Below, piece after piece: positions 9,957 through 22,120 of a DNA stretch of 64,000 nt. The position numbers and the translations under genes are program-made. Origin of the DNA: Gymnopus androsaceus JB14 (Eukaryota; Basidiomycota; Agaricomycetes; Agaricales; Omphalotaceae); the NCBI GenBank assembly GCA_009733575.1, contig ML769682.1:1-64000 (forward strand), in the 5' to 3' direction. The first letter of the stretch is position 1, and every line of letters begins with the position of its first letter. A model generated the notes under the pieces. It was given only the letters and a program-made list of their open reading frames with translations, was not told the DNA's origin and made no database searches.

Positions 9957-12649
9957 CTATGCGGGTACGAGCTCCAAGACTGCTGCGGTGTCAGCAGAGA
10001 TTCCAGCGTCATTATTTGAGGGTTGGCAAAGTAAGCCGGTGGAGTTTGGATCGTTCTGAATCTGAGTCAGCTCTGGCGGAAGATAATGATTTGCATCGAA
10101 GTCAGGCGAAAAGGACATATTTGTGAAAGAAGGTCTTGATTGGTGCTGGTTTCTCCGAAAGCGTGGTCTGAGGCTGCAGTGCGGTTTACATCAGCCAAGG
10201 GATCCGTTGTCTTCGTAGACGCACTGTCGATGTCATGTTTTAAGGCCAATGACAGCGAATGGGCTGAAAACATTGTTTTAGCTCTTTCAAGCAAATGTTC
10301 CAACATAGACTAGGGATATCGTTCATCAAAGACTTCAGGAATGGTGCAATGTCGTCTTACCATGTAATGTGAAGGTCGACAGTTCTTGGACCCTTGAGCA
10401 AACAGAGCCACTGCTTTTTCAAGCTCATATAGAGCATCCGGTGCAAGTTTAGCGTCAGGTCTTTTGATGACGAAAACAGCGAATGCGAGCTGCATAACAT
10501 GATGTAGATCAGCCAAACCAAGGAAAAGATCTCGACTCACACATGCACGAAAAATGTTAGACCATAGAGACCAGGATCTCTGGGAGGACTCTGGGTATCG
10601 CAAGTACGCCCCCCTGACATACGAGACCAAGCGAACGGAACTTCGATAGAAAGCCAGTACAGAAAAGGCATACTTATGCTGTAAGGGTTCGACATTCTCA
10701 GTGGCGATGGCTGGGCCGAAATAAGCTTTATGCAGATGGAAGAGACCTGATAGCTCATCAATGAAAGCAGCTATGAGTCGTAATCTTTTCAAGCTTGACT
10801 CACTTGATTCCTTGAGGCATGCTCCTAATGCTTGTTGCATCGCTTCACGGGGGTCGGATGACCACGATAAATCGGTTTCATTATCGCAAACAGGTGGCAA
10901 AAGCCACGACGGTAAAGCTCGAATCATTTTATCAGTTTCCAACACTGAATTATAAGGAGCCTGCCGAACGTTGAAGCAGTGTCGCGAGACGACCGACAGG
11001 CAATTTGCGGAAAAGCGAAATCTCCATGCGTGCCCTGTCTAGTCGTTAGATTAATAGGCGAGCAAAGATATAGAACATACATCCATGGCCTGTTGCGGTC
11101 GTTTTGGCGTCGGTAACTTCATCCGGGAAACGACAATCAGTATGTTGAATTGACATTGCAGGTGGACGACCCATTTGTAAAGACTAGCCTGTATTAAGAT
11201 TAGTCTGAAGTGTTTCTGGCAAAATTAACTTACACTCCATAGGTCTGAGCCATACAGTTCCCAAAAAAGTTTGCGGCGACGTTGCTGTTCGAGTTCAGAC
11301 ATGTTCCAGTCAGTAGAGTCTCGATCTGGTGTTATCCTCAGTATGTACCACTCCCTTTAACAAATGCAGCCTCACGTAGCCCAATCTAAGGGTATATGTA
11401 AGAACATGATAGACAGATCCAAACAATGAATCTTACACGATGAGCGATTTGAACCCCGAGGCCGATCAACATCCAGCGTGTTTCTCTCTCAATTGCATGA
11501 GAGGGTAGATACAAGTTGGTCATCAGGATGAGAGCTCGAACCGTATCCACCGAAACTTCTTGAGCGATAGGTACTAGCGAAACTGGCGGCTCTTGCCAGT
11601 GCGACGTATCGAGAGGCTTCCTCCTCCGGATTATCGCTTGAGTAGCGTCGCGTGTGCTACGAGCATGAAGAAAACAGCAAGACTGTGAGCATGGAGATTA
11701 TCAATATTCACATATCCGTGTGCATGATATATGGAGTTCAGAGTTGCGTCAAAACTGTCGTCGATCAACGAGTCACACCTGGAAATGTGGTTCAGGAGAA
11801 ATTTTCGTCAGCAGTAAAGACGAAGGAGACCAACCAATTATCTTTGTATATATTGAGAAGTTTATTTGCACGCTCGCAGGAGGGTAAGAAGGGTGCAAAT
11901 AGGAGTATGGGGTACGAATTGCTTTTCAATCCATATGGAAAGGCACGCATTAGTTCCAATAGCTCGTATGGCAATTCGACAAGGTCGTCTTCGCCCAAGA
12001 TTTCTTCTGGCTGTGAGGACATCAATCAAGCATCGGAAGAGAATGAATATTGATGAATACCTGCAAAAGTGTCTGAAAGTCCTATGATGAATGAGCCTTC
12101 CAATATCTTGCATACATCACAATTTTGACAAGACCTACCTGCGCTGCAATCGATTCAGATCCGGATCCATCCTCGTCTGCGATTAGCTCTGAATGGCAGT
12201 CTATCTCCGAGAACGACGAAGACCGGGACATAAGCTGAGAGCGCGATAGAGCAGATTCCAGGTCGCGGTTACGAGCAGTAAGAGCCTTGACTTGTTCCTC
12301 AAGCTTCTGCGCTTGAGATTTGAGAACTCTAACATCATGGTCAGTTGAAGCCCTACCTCGAACGATATAGAGACTCACCTGTTACCTTTGGTTGCAGGTA
12401 GCACGCCAAAAGGGCAGATTCCACCGCAGCCACGCTTTATACATTGTTGACAAGGAAAGTTCCTGATGAACCAGCGATGTTAAAACTCGGAATCTGTGTA
12501 GAACACTTTGTATGCACCTATCGCACTTCAACTTGGAACTATGGGTTGTAAAAATAGTATTATTAATACAACTTTGCTAGTGATGAGGGTGTTAGAATCA
12601 CGTACCGCCGACACTCTGAACACGCGCCCTTCACTTTCTCTTTCGTCAT
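9957..12649 (-). CDS. Zn2Cys6 (Gal4-type) transcription factor
   Basis: A fungal-specific transcription regulator in the nucleus. It starts at 12649 with MTKEKVKGACSECRRSK, and two introns split the zinc cluster. After splicing the six-cysteine core reads CSECRRSKLKC, DRNFPCQQC and IKRGCGGICPFG, the form common in basidiomycetes. An acidic/heptad segment follows, with LEEQVKALTARNRDLESAL as the usual dimerising coiled coil near 12290-12240. The middle part includes GEDDLVELPYELLELMRAF and PFLPSCERANKLLNIYKDN. Later exons (about 11650-11050) give NLYLPSHAIERETRWMLIGL and a conserved fungal_trans-type region. The exon at 10945-10310 supplies the helical C-terminal part. The end is uncertain: one frame stops at 10067, another coding-like frame (SFSPDFDANHYLPPEL) runs to 9957. 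Targets cannot be told; the adjacent genes are candidates only. Confidence 0.8.
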
Positions 12650-12989
12650 CTTCAAGAATAATATAAGAAACCCTTCGATTTATAGTAATTTTATGGTGAC
12701 CTTGGAGCACAGAGCATGTAGCGCTCAGATCTCTGAACGGGCTCGAAGGCAAGTTCCTCGGAAGTGCGGAACGTAAATTGAATTCCGCGTACCCACGGCT
12801 TTCACTGGCCAAAGCGCCACTTTTCCGAGCGAGCGCTGTTTTCTTTTGAATCTTATACATATTCCTTGAAGATCAAATTTAGAATGACGCGTTTTTGACG
12901 GATCTTAGTTCATAGATGTTTAATCTGTAGGTTAAAACGCGCAGTCAACATCTGGCAACATAGTCTCCTATAAGCGTCTCGTTTACACC

Positions 12990-13035
12990 GACGATCCATA
13001 CGGATGTGTGGATAGATACATCCGTACGGATCGTC
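12990..13035. repeat. 18 bp near-perfect inverted repeat (hairpin)
   Basis: Left arm 12990-13007 and right arm 13018-13035 are reverse complements at 17 of 18 positions, separated by a 10 bp loop. It lies about 340 bp upstream of the transcription factor start at 12649, in an otherwise featureless stretch. It could be a regulatory palindrome or a miniature element remnant. The rest of 12650-13324 holds no recognisable gene. Confidence 0.7.
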
Positions 13036-13324
13036 ATTTAGATTCGAGTCCGTCTACGCAACACGATTCCCAATAGTTTACATGGAAATTATAACTATAG
13101 ATACAGAGTAAGTAAGATAGATGTACTCTCTGACAGGCCGGTTTTTTTTTCTTTCTCTAAACCAAGCCTATCACTAGCGGCTATCAAGTTCTCTGACTGC
13201 AAGCTTTGCACTGAGTTAATCGACTGTAAATCAAACAAACTCATGAGTGTGTATTATCGCAAAACTCTGGATATAAACGTACCAGTCTACCGCCACCAGG
13301 GCCAAGAATTAAACGACCAACATA

Positions 13325-15024
13325 TTACCCGCCTTGACAATAAGCCTGAACCCAGCCTCCTCTCAGAAGACTGAAGGGCTTATATATTTCGGAAATCCCT
13401 TCGAACAAACCAGGCGTACGATCCCAAAAAGTCAACACAAGTGACTGCAACGGGTCTATACCCATTCTCCTTGCTACATATGCAGGCAAACATCTCGACC
13501 GAATCATATCGACAAACCCAGAATCATCGAAAACCCTCCCAGCGCATCTCAGAGTCAGATACCGTAGCCTTGGTAGGAGGGTAGTAAAAGTCGGTCGGAG
13601 GGCGCTCGATGTGAAACTGTGAAGGCTTCTAATAAAAGCTGGGGTGATGGTCTGGGAAGAACACTGGTCGGCGTAAGGGTGGTCATGGCTTCGATGAGGA
13701 AGATCCTCGACCGTTAGGGAAGTTAAAGATGGCATTCGTCTGCAGGACTGCAACGAGATCGCTATCGGATGGATGTAAACCTCGGATTGAAAATGTAGTC
13801 AAGATGCATGAAGAATTCGTCAGGAAAGAATCTAGGATGCGAAGAGACCAGGTAGCTTTGGGTGGATTTGGTAAATCATCCATATCTCTTTCTAGACAGA
13901 GCGACGTCAAGGAAGAGCAAACGAACGACGCCAGAAAATTATCCAATAATCCTGCATCTGATCTTCCATGGACGATGGCATCCAGGGATTTCAGACTCCT
14001 GAGTGACTTTGGCGGGGAAGCGACCTGATAAACCTGCGTATGTAGTAGATGAATTCGAAGCGAGGCGAGTTTCAGGACAAATATCCTAAGTTTTGGGCAT
14101 AAGAGGAGTCTCGACGCAACTGAGTTGGTGCCATGATGGTATCATTCGCATCCCATACTTGACCTCGTCTATCTCGACAGACCAAAGTTTGGGAGCTATT
14201 CCCAACACCTGCATTGACGATCCAGCGTAGACAGTCTCGAATTTCATCTCTTCCAACATGGGAAAGTCGTAGACATCATCAGGTATGGCGAATATCTCGC
14301 GAGTGAGGCAGTTATCGCCCACGAACGTAAGGTGTTGCCATCGGTTACTTTGTTGCCCAAGCAGTGACAAGACTGGATGAGTGGTACCTGATGAGGAGAA
14401 CTGGCCCATTGTGTCGATTTTCAGTCTAAGCGACAAAGTACCAGACCGTTCGATGTAAAGCTTGACGACAGAGAAGAACCCTCGTGAAGATGCCATTCTC
14501 TCTGCGATACCCTCAACGGTCAAAACCATCGATATCCGAGACCAAATGGGAGAATATGAGATGGCAAGTTGACGCCATCTAGAACAAACGCTGCTAAGAA
14601 CTCAAGGCGGGTTTCACCGTAAGACCATCCTCATCATCCGGCCAAAGAGGACTATCCTCAGAGCCTGGATCCTCCCTCATCCGATTATTCTGAGACACAA
14701 GGTCAAAGATAATGAGCATAATCTCATTGGGCAGTTTCCGGATTGGAGAGACCAGAGACCGAAGTTTCGACTCGTATTCCTTCAGGTGTTGTTGCTGAGA
14801 TGAGAGTAATCGAATCTCCAGCTGCAATCGAGCAATTTCGGAAGAATAAGCCCTGGTAATCCTTGGAATAGCTCGGAAAGCATCTCCTTTACTTCTGCGG
14901 CAGCGGCAATTGCAGCACCACCGTAATCGGAGCGCAATCTCTCGTTCAAGGCGTCAGAGGTTATGATGAGACGGGGGGTAAAGTTGCAGAGTCCGCATGT
15001 GAGACACTTTGAACTTGGAGCCAT
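13325..15024 (-). pseudogene. Frameshifted F-box/LRR family pseudogene
   Basis: A full-length but broken relative of the gene at 29928-31544. From the 5' end: MAPSSKCLTCGLCNFTPRL (zinc-ribbon-like start), LSSQQQHLKEYESKLRSLVS, IRKLPNEIMLIIFDLVSQNN (F-box-like), SLLGQQSNRWQHLTFVG, SSLTSLCLERDM, and near the end VFDDSGFVDMIRSRCLPA and LTFWDRTPGLFEG, all with counterparts in the intact gene. The frame changes at about 14606 (one extra base between PAL and VLSS), is lost between 14090 and 13990, and changes again at about 13757 (before MPSLTSLTVED). Repeated breaks plus divergence point to a real pseudogene rather than isolated read errors. Confidence 0.75.
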
Positions 15025-15689
15025 TCAATTAGCAAAACTCTGGATAATGAAGATGCGTTAGCGCGGTTAATAAGGGTATAGGAAGTGCGCGAACAGACGT
15101 GTAACTCCTTGCAGACCGCTGGGAAGGTATTCAGAACGTACTGGAAAGTGAGGAGGGAAGGAAGGAAGGAAGGAAGGAGGAACATGTATCGCAATATTAT
15201 CATTATACTTGAAGCATCATGCTTGAGGCGGGATCACAACGACCGGGACGTTTTGTATAAATGGCGAATTTGCTTGCGGGCACTGGCTGGCTGAATAAGA
15301 CAATATCATACATATCCATGCCCTCTGGCGAATCGCTCTGAGAGAATGCGAGTAAATTGATGATAAAGGTATACAATGGTTGTAAACAAACCAAAGTTGA
15401 ATGAAAATCCTGCTTGTCTTTATGAGGAGAAGGTCCAAAAGAAGATCCAAAAAAGGAACGAAACCAAAACTGAAATCAAATCAAAGGTCCGGTCAGGAAT
15501 CGGACTCGCAAACGGTTTGCGTGAAGAGCTGGTCTCAGTGAGTTGCTGTGAGTTGCTGTTGCCTTCAAGCTGCAGAAGCGGCAGGATCGTGGTTCGAGTA
15601 GCATATCCACTCACAGTTCACACACACACACAGTGAACAAACAGATAATGCGTGCGTGTTCGATCGCAGATACAGGACAAGAAGATAAT
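15025..15689. other. Intergenic with GGAA microsatellite
   Basis: No gene recognised. A (GGAA)n microsatellite of about six units lies at 15153-15180 and a short CA run at about 15617-15632. This is the 3' side of eIF2-beta and the 5' side of the F-box pseudogene. Confidence 0.4.
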
Positions 15690-16985
15690 CTACGCAGGTC
15701 TGTTTTTGCTTCTCTTCCCAACCTGGGCCTGGAAACCGCTCTTGATAGCGTTGACACTACGCCTACTACCACAGCTTTCACACGACATGAAGAAGATACG
15801 GTTCTCCTTGGTGAGAAGAGTGTCCATAGACTTGCATGTTTTGCACGCGACATATTCAACTGAAAAACTATATCAGCATGTGCGGTATTATCGAAGAATC
15901 GGCATACCAATATACCGCCGCAAAACATTCTCAACCTGCTTTTGCTGGAAACGACCTTTGATGACCAGACGCCCTGCTCCGTCAACACTTCCGGTGGTAC
16001 CCATTTCTGAGAAGAGGAATTGAATGACGTGTTCAGGCTAGAGAATTAAATAAGCATTCAGAACCACACTAATCTCGACATAATCGTACCTGTCTGTGCA
16101 TTTTCTTGCAGATATCGGTGACATTGGCGAATACAGATCTCTTGTTACCTTCACGGTGAATAGAAGGTGGCGCAATCGTATACCGTTTTTGAGAAGACGA
16201 GGAGAGAAGAGCAGGGTTGGCGGCATGGAGAAGAGAGTAGAAGCGGGTGAGAAGCTGAATCGGAGAATGGTAAGCGACAGAAAGTTGTGGGTTAATTAGA
16301 CAAACAAACCTCTGGGTAGATGTAATCGCGGTCACTAGTCAGCCAAGGCTCGTTACCAACGTCGACACCAACTGGTACATCAGTTGGTTGCGCGAACGGA
16401 TCGTTCTCGAGATCAGCGTCATCGATGTCAAGATTGGGATTAGGTTCTACATCTACTTCTTCATCGTCGTCAGCAGCAGACTTCGATTTAGACCCCGAGA
16501 GTTCCTTTTCGAATGCCTCCATATCTAAAGCAGCCTTTTTCGATTTCTTCTTCTTCTTCTTGATGTCAGAAAAGTCCAAATCCTCGGTTATCGCTGGAGC
16601 AGAGGGAGCTACGGTGGGTGTCGATGTCCCAGAATCTGCATCTGCCTGAACGCATGTTGGATGATGAGAAATGTGGGGATTAGATTGCACTTACAAGATC
16701 CATTGGGATTTCCTTCTTCTTCTTTTTCTTCTTCACATCACCAAACATTGCTTTGAAATCATCATCCTCATTCTTCTCTCCCTCGCCCACATCCATTTTC
16801 ATCTGCTCATGGGCAGTTGTAGGGCCCAGATCGACTTTCTCTCCGCTTGTTGTGGTATTATCGATTGTTTCCGGGGCTGGCGCAGTGGGATCAGCATCAG
16901 CACCGAGCGGGTCTTCGGTGAAGGCTACAGCCTTTTTCTTTCGTTTCTTGAGAGAAGGATCGAACAGAGGTTCCTCAGAAGCCAT
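15690..16985 (-). CDS. SUI3: Translation initiation factor eIF2 subunit beta
   Basis: Cytosolic eIF2-beta, part of the GTP-dependent complex that delivers initiator Met-tRNA to the 40S ribosome and contacts eIF5 and eIF2B through lysine boxes. It starts [20 protein letters not shown]. The three N-terminal lysine blocks are visible: KKRKKK, KKKKKKK (near 16720) and KKKKKKSKK (near 16550). The core domain follows (PWLTSDRDY, then [54 protein letters not shown]). The C-terminal zinc finger is intact, [11 protein letters not shown] then [15 protein letters not shown] (C-x2-C...C-x2-C), ending KNRPA. Several introns interrupt it. It is divergent from ATP synthase gamma with about 115 bp between start codons. 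The reading frame is clean throughout. Confidence 0.95.
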
Positions 16986-17099
16986 GGTGGTTAATGCAGA
17001 AGAGTAATTCTGACTCGCGTCCCAAATGTATGTGCTTTGTCATCACCCAAATCCGGATCTGAGCAAGCCGAAAAACTCCGAACTTTCTCTCAAACATCC
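16986..17099. promoter_or_regulatory. Bidirectional promoter of eIF2-beta and ATP synthase gamma
   Basis: Only about 114 bp separates the two divergent start codons (16985 minus, 17100 plus). Both genes are constitutive and growth-related, so a shared promoter is inferred. No clear TATA box is visible. Confidence 0.6.
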
Positions 17100-18210
17100 A
17101 TGTTAGCTCGACGCACTGCTGCTCGTGTCGTCGCCCAGCCTTCGCTGCTGGCGGCGCCCTCAAATGCCAGGAACATGGCCACTCTCCGTGAACTCGAGCT
17201 CCGTCTTAAATCTGTCCGCAATATTGAGAAAATTACAAAAGTACGTGTCGTATCATTTGTGCAGAAAAACCAACTAATTCTCTTTATAGTCCATGAAAAT
17301 GATTGCTTCGACCAAGCTCGCCAAGGCTCAGAGGGCCATGCAGGCCGGAAAGCTGTACGGTGCAGCCAACGCTGGTCAGTAATCCTAAAAGTTTTGGTGA
17401 CGGCAACTCATTTCCTTCACAGAGGTCTTTGAAACTGCAAAAGAGGGCGCGACTGGCAGTCGCAAGCTATTCCTTGTCATCTCCTCCGACAAGGGTCTCT
17501 GCGGTGGTATTCATTCTTCTGTTACCAAAGCTACTCGCCGCGCTTTCAATGGCGTCGATGACTCTCCCATCCCTGGTGTTTCTGTTGCGGCCGATAGCCC
17601 CATCATGGTTATCGGAGACAAGTCCAAAGCCCAACTCTCGCGTGTCTACTCCAAAAACCTTAAACTGACGTTCAACCAGATCGGAAGGGACGTACCCACT
17701 TTTGCTGATGCTGCTAGTGTTGCGGACTTGGTAATAAAGAGTGATGTGGAATACGACTCTATTGTGATCATCTACAATAAATTTGTCTCGGCCATCTCAT
17801 ACGAGGCTGCTGCTATGGAAGTCAAGGGCGAGAAGGCACTGATGGAGAGCGGTTGGTATCCTTTCCATCATGGAAAAAATTTGGAGTACTAATAATCCTT
17901 ACAGACGGCTTCAAAGCGTACGAGATGGAGGACGACTTTACCAAGGATCTCGCTGAATTCTCTCTCGCCAACGCCTTGTTCGCCGCCCTCACCGAATCTC
18001 ACGCCTGCGAGAACAGCGCTCGTCGCAACGCTATGGACAATGCATCCAAGAACGCTGGTGACATGATTGGTAGTTTGACAATGCAATACAACCGTGGTAG
18101 ACAGGCCGCCATTACCAACGAGCTTGTGGATATCATTACTGGTAGGTCGTTCGTCGATGTTCTGCTATCACTACTCAACTCGCTCTTTGATAGGTGCCAG
18201 TGCTCTGTGA
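17100..18210 (+). CDS. ATP3: Mitochondrial F1 ATP synthase subunit gamma
   Basis: Central rotor stalk of the mitochondrial F1Fo ATP synthase. The chosen start (17100) gives [17 protein letters not shown], an Arg-rich mitochondrial presequence; an in-frame ATG at 17037 is less likely. The mature protein begins [20 protein letters not shown], continues after an intron with [17 protein letters not shown], and contains [20 protein letters not shown], the gamma-subunit core. After a further intron it gives [19 protein letters not shown] and [12 protein letters not shown], ending in [13 protein letters not shown] across a last intron (about 18141-18192). The C-terminal signature and length match the family. 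The frame is clean. Confidence 0.95.
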
Positions 18211-18395
18211 GCATCAGCTTAGAATTTGCGTGTGTGTATGGAGCAGTAATAAATTTCTTCGCGTCGAACACTGTTTTCAGCACTTGAGTGAAGCTTATGA
18301 CGCGCCTCTTCTCTTGGGCTTTCAATCTGAGGAATTTCATCTTAGGGCTATACTGGTCTAGACAACGCCACGCTGACGCTCACGGTGAATGGATT

Positions 18396-18600
18396 GTCAT
18401 ATGTGATCCTGTTCCGAAAACGACAGGAATGCTGAATCTTAAGAAAGAGATGCGTGACTGCTAAGGAAGATACTATATAGTACCTCATGAGGAATGTAGT
18501 CCAGGACAGTAAGCACAGGACGGCATCTTAGGGCTATACAACTGGCTCAGGGATTGTCTCTATTCACGTCGTTTCTTTGGTAAAACTTACTTACGACACA
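18396..18600 (+). pseudogene. Relic of a P450 3' end
   Basis: This segment matches the last codons and 3' flank of the P450 copy ending at 21118. It shares CCTGTTCCGAAAACGACAGG, the stop, ACTATATAGTACCTCATGA, a CAGGACGGC(A/G)TCTTAGGG segment and CTATACAACTGG. Only the final coding bases remain. It shows that the tandem array once extended further upstream or that the 3' flank was duplicated alone. Confidence 0.75.
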
Positions 18601-18611
18601 CGAAAAGGTTA

Positions 18612-18720
18612 CAAAATTCTGCTCGGCAGACAAGGTCAATACAACTGAAATATCGCGTGACTCCGGATATGCTTTATAAGTATGGTTAGTACAGTCTCTT
18701 TTCTGCCGAGTAGAATTTTG
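18612..18720. repeat. 109 bp inverted-repeat element (possible MITE)
   Basis: The left end CAAAATTCTGCTCGGCAGA (18612-18630) and the right end (to 18720) are reverse complements over 19 bp with one mismatch. The interior of about 70 bp has no coding capacity. The element sits between the P450 relic and the first full P450 copy. No convincing target-site duplication was identified. Confidence 0.5.
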
Positions 18721-18860
18721 ATGCACTGAGCAAGATGTCTCAGTGCTCGTACATATAGGGCTTTTAATCTCACTCTAACTCCTGAGGAATCTCATCATTC
18801 AATGCAGACAGCGTGTTCCTGTGGAATGATGCTGGCGCACTCTACTTTCCTTTCTTTACT

Positions 18861-21118
18861 ATGATTTCTGCAGATTTCGGTTCTCCTCAGGCGACTCTCT
18901 TCCTCCTCTTAGGTCTTGCTTGGGCTGCGGTATCTTTCCCTAGGTTCATTCGTTGGCGAACTCGTACAGCGATGGTGTGCCGTTTTCCCTGATCGATCTC
19001 TCAAAATCACCTAACGTTCTTCACAATGCCAGCTGAAAGCGATACCTACTCTTGGACCCAGTGGATTCCTCTCAGGCTATATTGGAATGTACCGCTTCTT
19101 CAGTAACGGTCGCGAGCTCCTACAAGAAGGATATGACAAGGTGAGGAATTAAATAATTTGTCAAGTCTTGCATACAAAACCGGCTATAGTATCCCAACGG
19201 TGTCTACAAAATAGCGCTTATGGATAATTGGGCAATCATCGCTAATGGCCGTGTGATGATTGAAGACATTAAAAAGGCCCCGGACGCTCAGCTCGACATC
19301 AAGGAGGCTAATGGTGATGTATGTTATAGTGCAACTCGAACGCATTAGCTACCGCTAATATTTACTTATGGACGACGTAGACTCTACAAGTCGAATACAC
19401 TCTGAGCAAACAAGTTATTCTCAATCCATATCACGTCGCAGTTGTACGCACACCACTCACGCGCAATATTGCAACTCGATTCGCGGAGGTTAGGGATGAA
19501 ATAGTCGCGGCGTTTGCAGATCTTATTCCTGCTCAAGAAGGTACTTGTTGTGCATTTGGTATAACTTTTTTGCAAAGTCTCACGAAACGTTCACTTAGAT
19601 TGGGTCAAGATTTCCGCTTATACGACTTCCTTCCAAATCGTAGGGCGCACCATAAATCGATTTTTTGTTGGACTTCCTCTTTGTGAGTGAATTACCTTTG
19701 GCACGGTCACGCCATCCAATTGATTGGATTTCCATGTAGGCCGTGATCCCGACTGGTTGGTTCGTCCACTTCACATCGTGTAACTGCTACCTTCGTTGAC
19801 CAGCTAGTCACTCCAGGACTTGAACACACATTTTGCTGTTAACGTTTTTATTTCAGCACAGATAATTAACCTTTTTCCTGGATTCTTGAAACCGTATGTA
19901 CTATCAGATATTTAAAATCGTCGAATATCGGCTCATGCGCTTATCACAGAATCGCTGGACATTTCTTAACGCGAATGCCTGCTAGTATGAAGCGCGCCAA
20001 TAAGCATCTAGCTCCGATAATCAAAGATAGGCTGGCAAAGGAGGAGGAGTACCAGACCAAGGATTGGCCAGGAAAACCTGTAAATTTCGGTTGTTCGTAT
20101 TATTGAAGCTGAGCACCGTTGATGATTCTTTCAGAACGACCTGATATCATGGTTGCTGGACGAAGCCAAAGATGAACGCACTGTTCCCGAGCTCGTTTTA
20201 CGGGTCCTTGCCGTTGAAGTCGCTGCCATTCACACTACAGTATGTGTATGTCGCGTCCAGTCTATATTTCATTGCTAATCAATCTTGTTACAGAGTACGG
20301 TACGTACGAGAAGCAACTCTCATCGACGAATCTCATTAAACCTGCGGCAGGCTTTCTGCAGCACTCTTTACGAACTCACAGCACACCCTGAGGTAATTGA
20401 ACCTCTGCGCGAGGAGATCGAAACCGTCGTGAAAGAGTCGGGATGGACAAAGGAAGGTATCAGCAAGATGCGGAAACTTGATAGTTTTCTGAAGGAAACT
20501 TTGCGATTTTCTGGCAACGTCGGACGTTCGTATCTTTTAAACTTGCTACTTTGAAGCTGAAACATATCGATGACATGCAGTTTCCGTCAGCCGAAAAGTT
20601 CTCCAGGATTTCACGTTTTCCAACGGGACGACGGTTCCAGCTGGTGTGACCATTGGCGTTCCAGCGTACATGCATCATCATGACGAAGTACGAGTTATTG
20701 ATTTGATTTTTGGGTCACCATTAGTTCTCATTCTCTTCTGTCAGGATCTATATGAAAATGCTGACACTTTCGACGCATTCCGATTCTACAATATGAGAAG
20801 TCGTGAAGGAGAGAGTATTAAGCATCAGGCATCTTCGCCAAATCTTGACTATATTGCTTTTGGTGCTGGACGGAACGCATGGTAAGTGTTCAACCTCCCG
20901 ATATCATTGCTTGGTACTGTATTAACTGACCTTACTAAAATAGTCCAGGACGATTTTTCGCCGTGTATGAACTAAAATCTCTCATTGCACATATTTTGAT
21001 GTCGTATGATGTTAAACTCGAGCAAGAAGGGATAATTCCGGCGTACGAGTGGCATGGAGCCACCAAGGATCCCAGTAGTACAGGGGTGGTCCTGTTCCGA
21101 AAACGACAGGAATGCTGA
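18861..21118 (+). CDS. Cytochrome P450, array copy 1 (readable throughout)
   Basis: Membrane-anchored heme-thiolate monooxygenase, typically of secondary metabolism or xenobiotic oxidation. It starts MISADFGSPQATLFLLLGLA (membrane anchor), then FPRFIRWRTRTAM. After an intron comes the proline-rich hinge LKAIPTLGPSGFLSGYIGMY. Later exons give PLTRNIATRFAEVRDEIVAA, WVKISAYTTSFQIVGRT, RDPDWLDLNTHFAV, an I-helix region (VAAIHTT, a two-codon microexon ST at about 20294-20299, AFCSTLYEL), the K-helix ExxR as KETLR, FDAFRFYNMR, and the heme loop FGAGRNACPGRFFAVYE. It ends LFRKRQEC. I followed more than ten short introns and every join kept frame, so this copy appears functional. Substrate unknown. 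The CYP family cannot be assigned without alignment. Confidence 0.88.
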
Positions 21119-22120
21119 ATCTGAAGGAAGGGAAGCGTAACTACTAGGATACTATATAGTACCTCATGAAGAATTTAATCCAGGACCGTCAATGCAGGAC
21201 GGCGTCTTAGGGCTATACGACTGGTTCAGGAAGAGGGGATTGTCATGTGTGGATTCACGTTAATTCTTTGGTGAAACTTACGACACATCTGCTTATTGCC
21301 GAACCTTTAGGTTTGGCTCCTTACAAGAATGTCAAGTGCGTGTTATTTCCAGACTTTTCCCACGGGATCCATATTGGGACGACAGATTTCCTTTTTCTGC
21401 TAGTACTGCCCTTCTATAAATGGTATATCACAATCTTATCTGTAATGGTTGTGCGAGTTCGCCACTAACCTATGTTTGTTTTCCCTTCACTCATGTACCT
21501 CGAGTTGTCCTGTTCATCGTGAAAATGCTGCTGATGCTGCTGTAGTGCATGGTGACGTTTCCAGAGCAGTTTCTCTCTTGTGCAGAGGCTTCAAAGCTAC
21601 GCAAATTTGAGCATATTCGCAGAAGTCTCAGAGGCAAAAGACTTTGACAAATCTGAGCATGTACCCATTCCTCTGCCTGCTGTTGATCCAATGCTTGATT
21701 ATGACACCGACATTTTATCATGGGCTAAAAAGGTCAATATTCTTGAGGAGGTTCATGATGCTGAAAACAATGCTTCCATATTTGGTTTCGAATGCTCAAG
21801 TTTTGGTAGCGAACTTGTAGCATTCATCATTTTCTGCATAAGTACTAGTTTATTATATGTCACTTATACTTGAGTAATCCATACTTAAGACATCGAAGAA
21901 ATCGATGCTCTCTGATCCCAAAAGGTTCGGCCCTTCGCCGCTTGCGGCCATCCCCCCAGTCATCTCTAAGTGTAAGTCTTTTAATCTTACTCTGACTCCT
22001 GGGGAATCTCATCACTGAACTGAATGCATCTCCCCCATTAAGGCTACACTGTTTCAAGAACTATAAAACAGACGTGGAATGATGACGCTTCATTCTACGT
22101 TTCTTCATCCACATTATACT
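21119..22120. other. Spacer between P450 copies 1 and 2
   Basis: Contains the 3' flank of copy 1, shared with the relic at 18.4 kb, and the 5' flank of copy 2, whose words (GACTCCTGGGGAATCTCATC, CTGAATGCA) also occur before copies 1 and 3. Between them an open frame at 21580-21873 (97 codons, MQRLQSYANLSIFAEV) has a fairly protein-like composition with acidic residues and a hydrophobic end (LVAFIIFCISTSLL). No family was recognised; it could be a transposon scrap. Confidence 0.4.

Noticed and set aside
10537..10761. 74-codon minus-strand frame within the regulator
   Set aside because: It is a shadow of the 211-codon exon in the proper frame.
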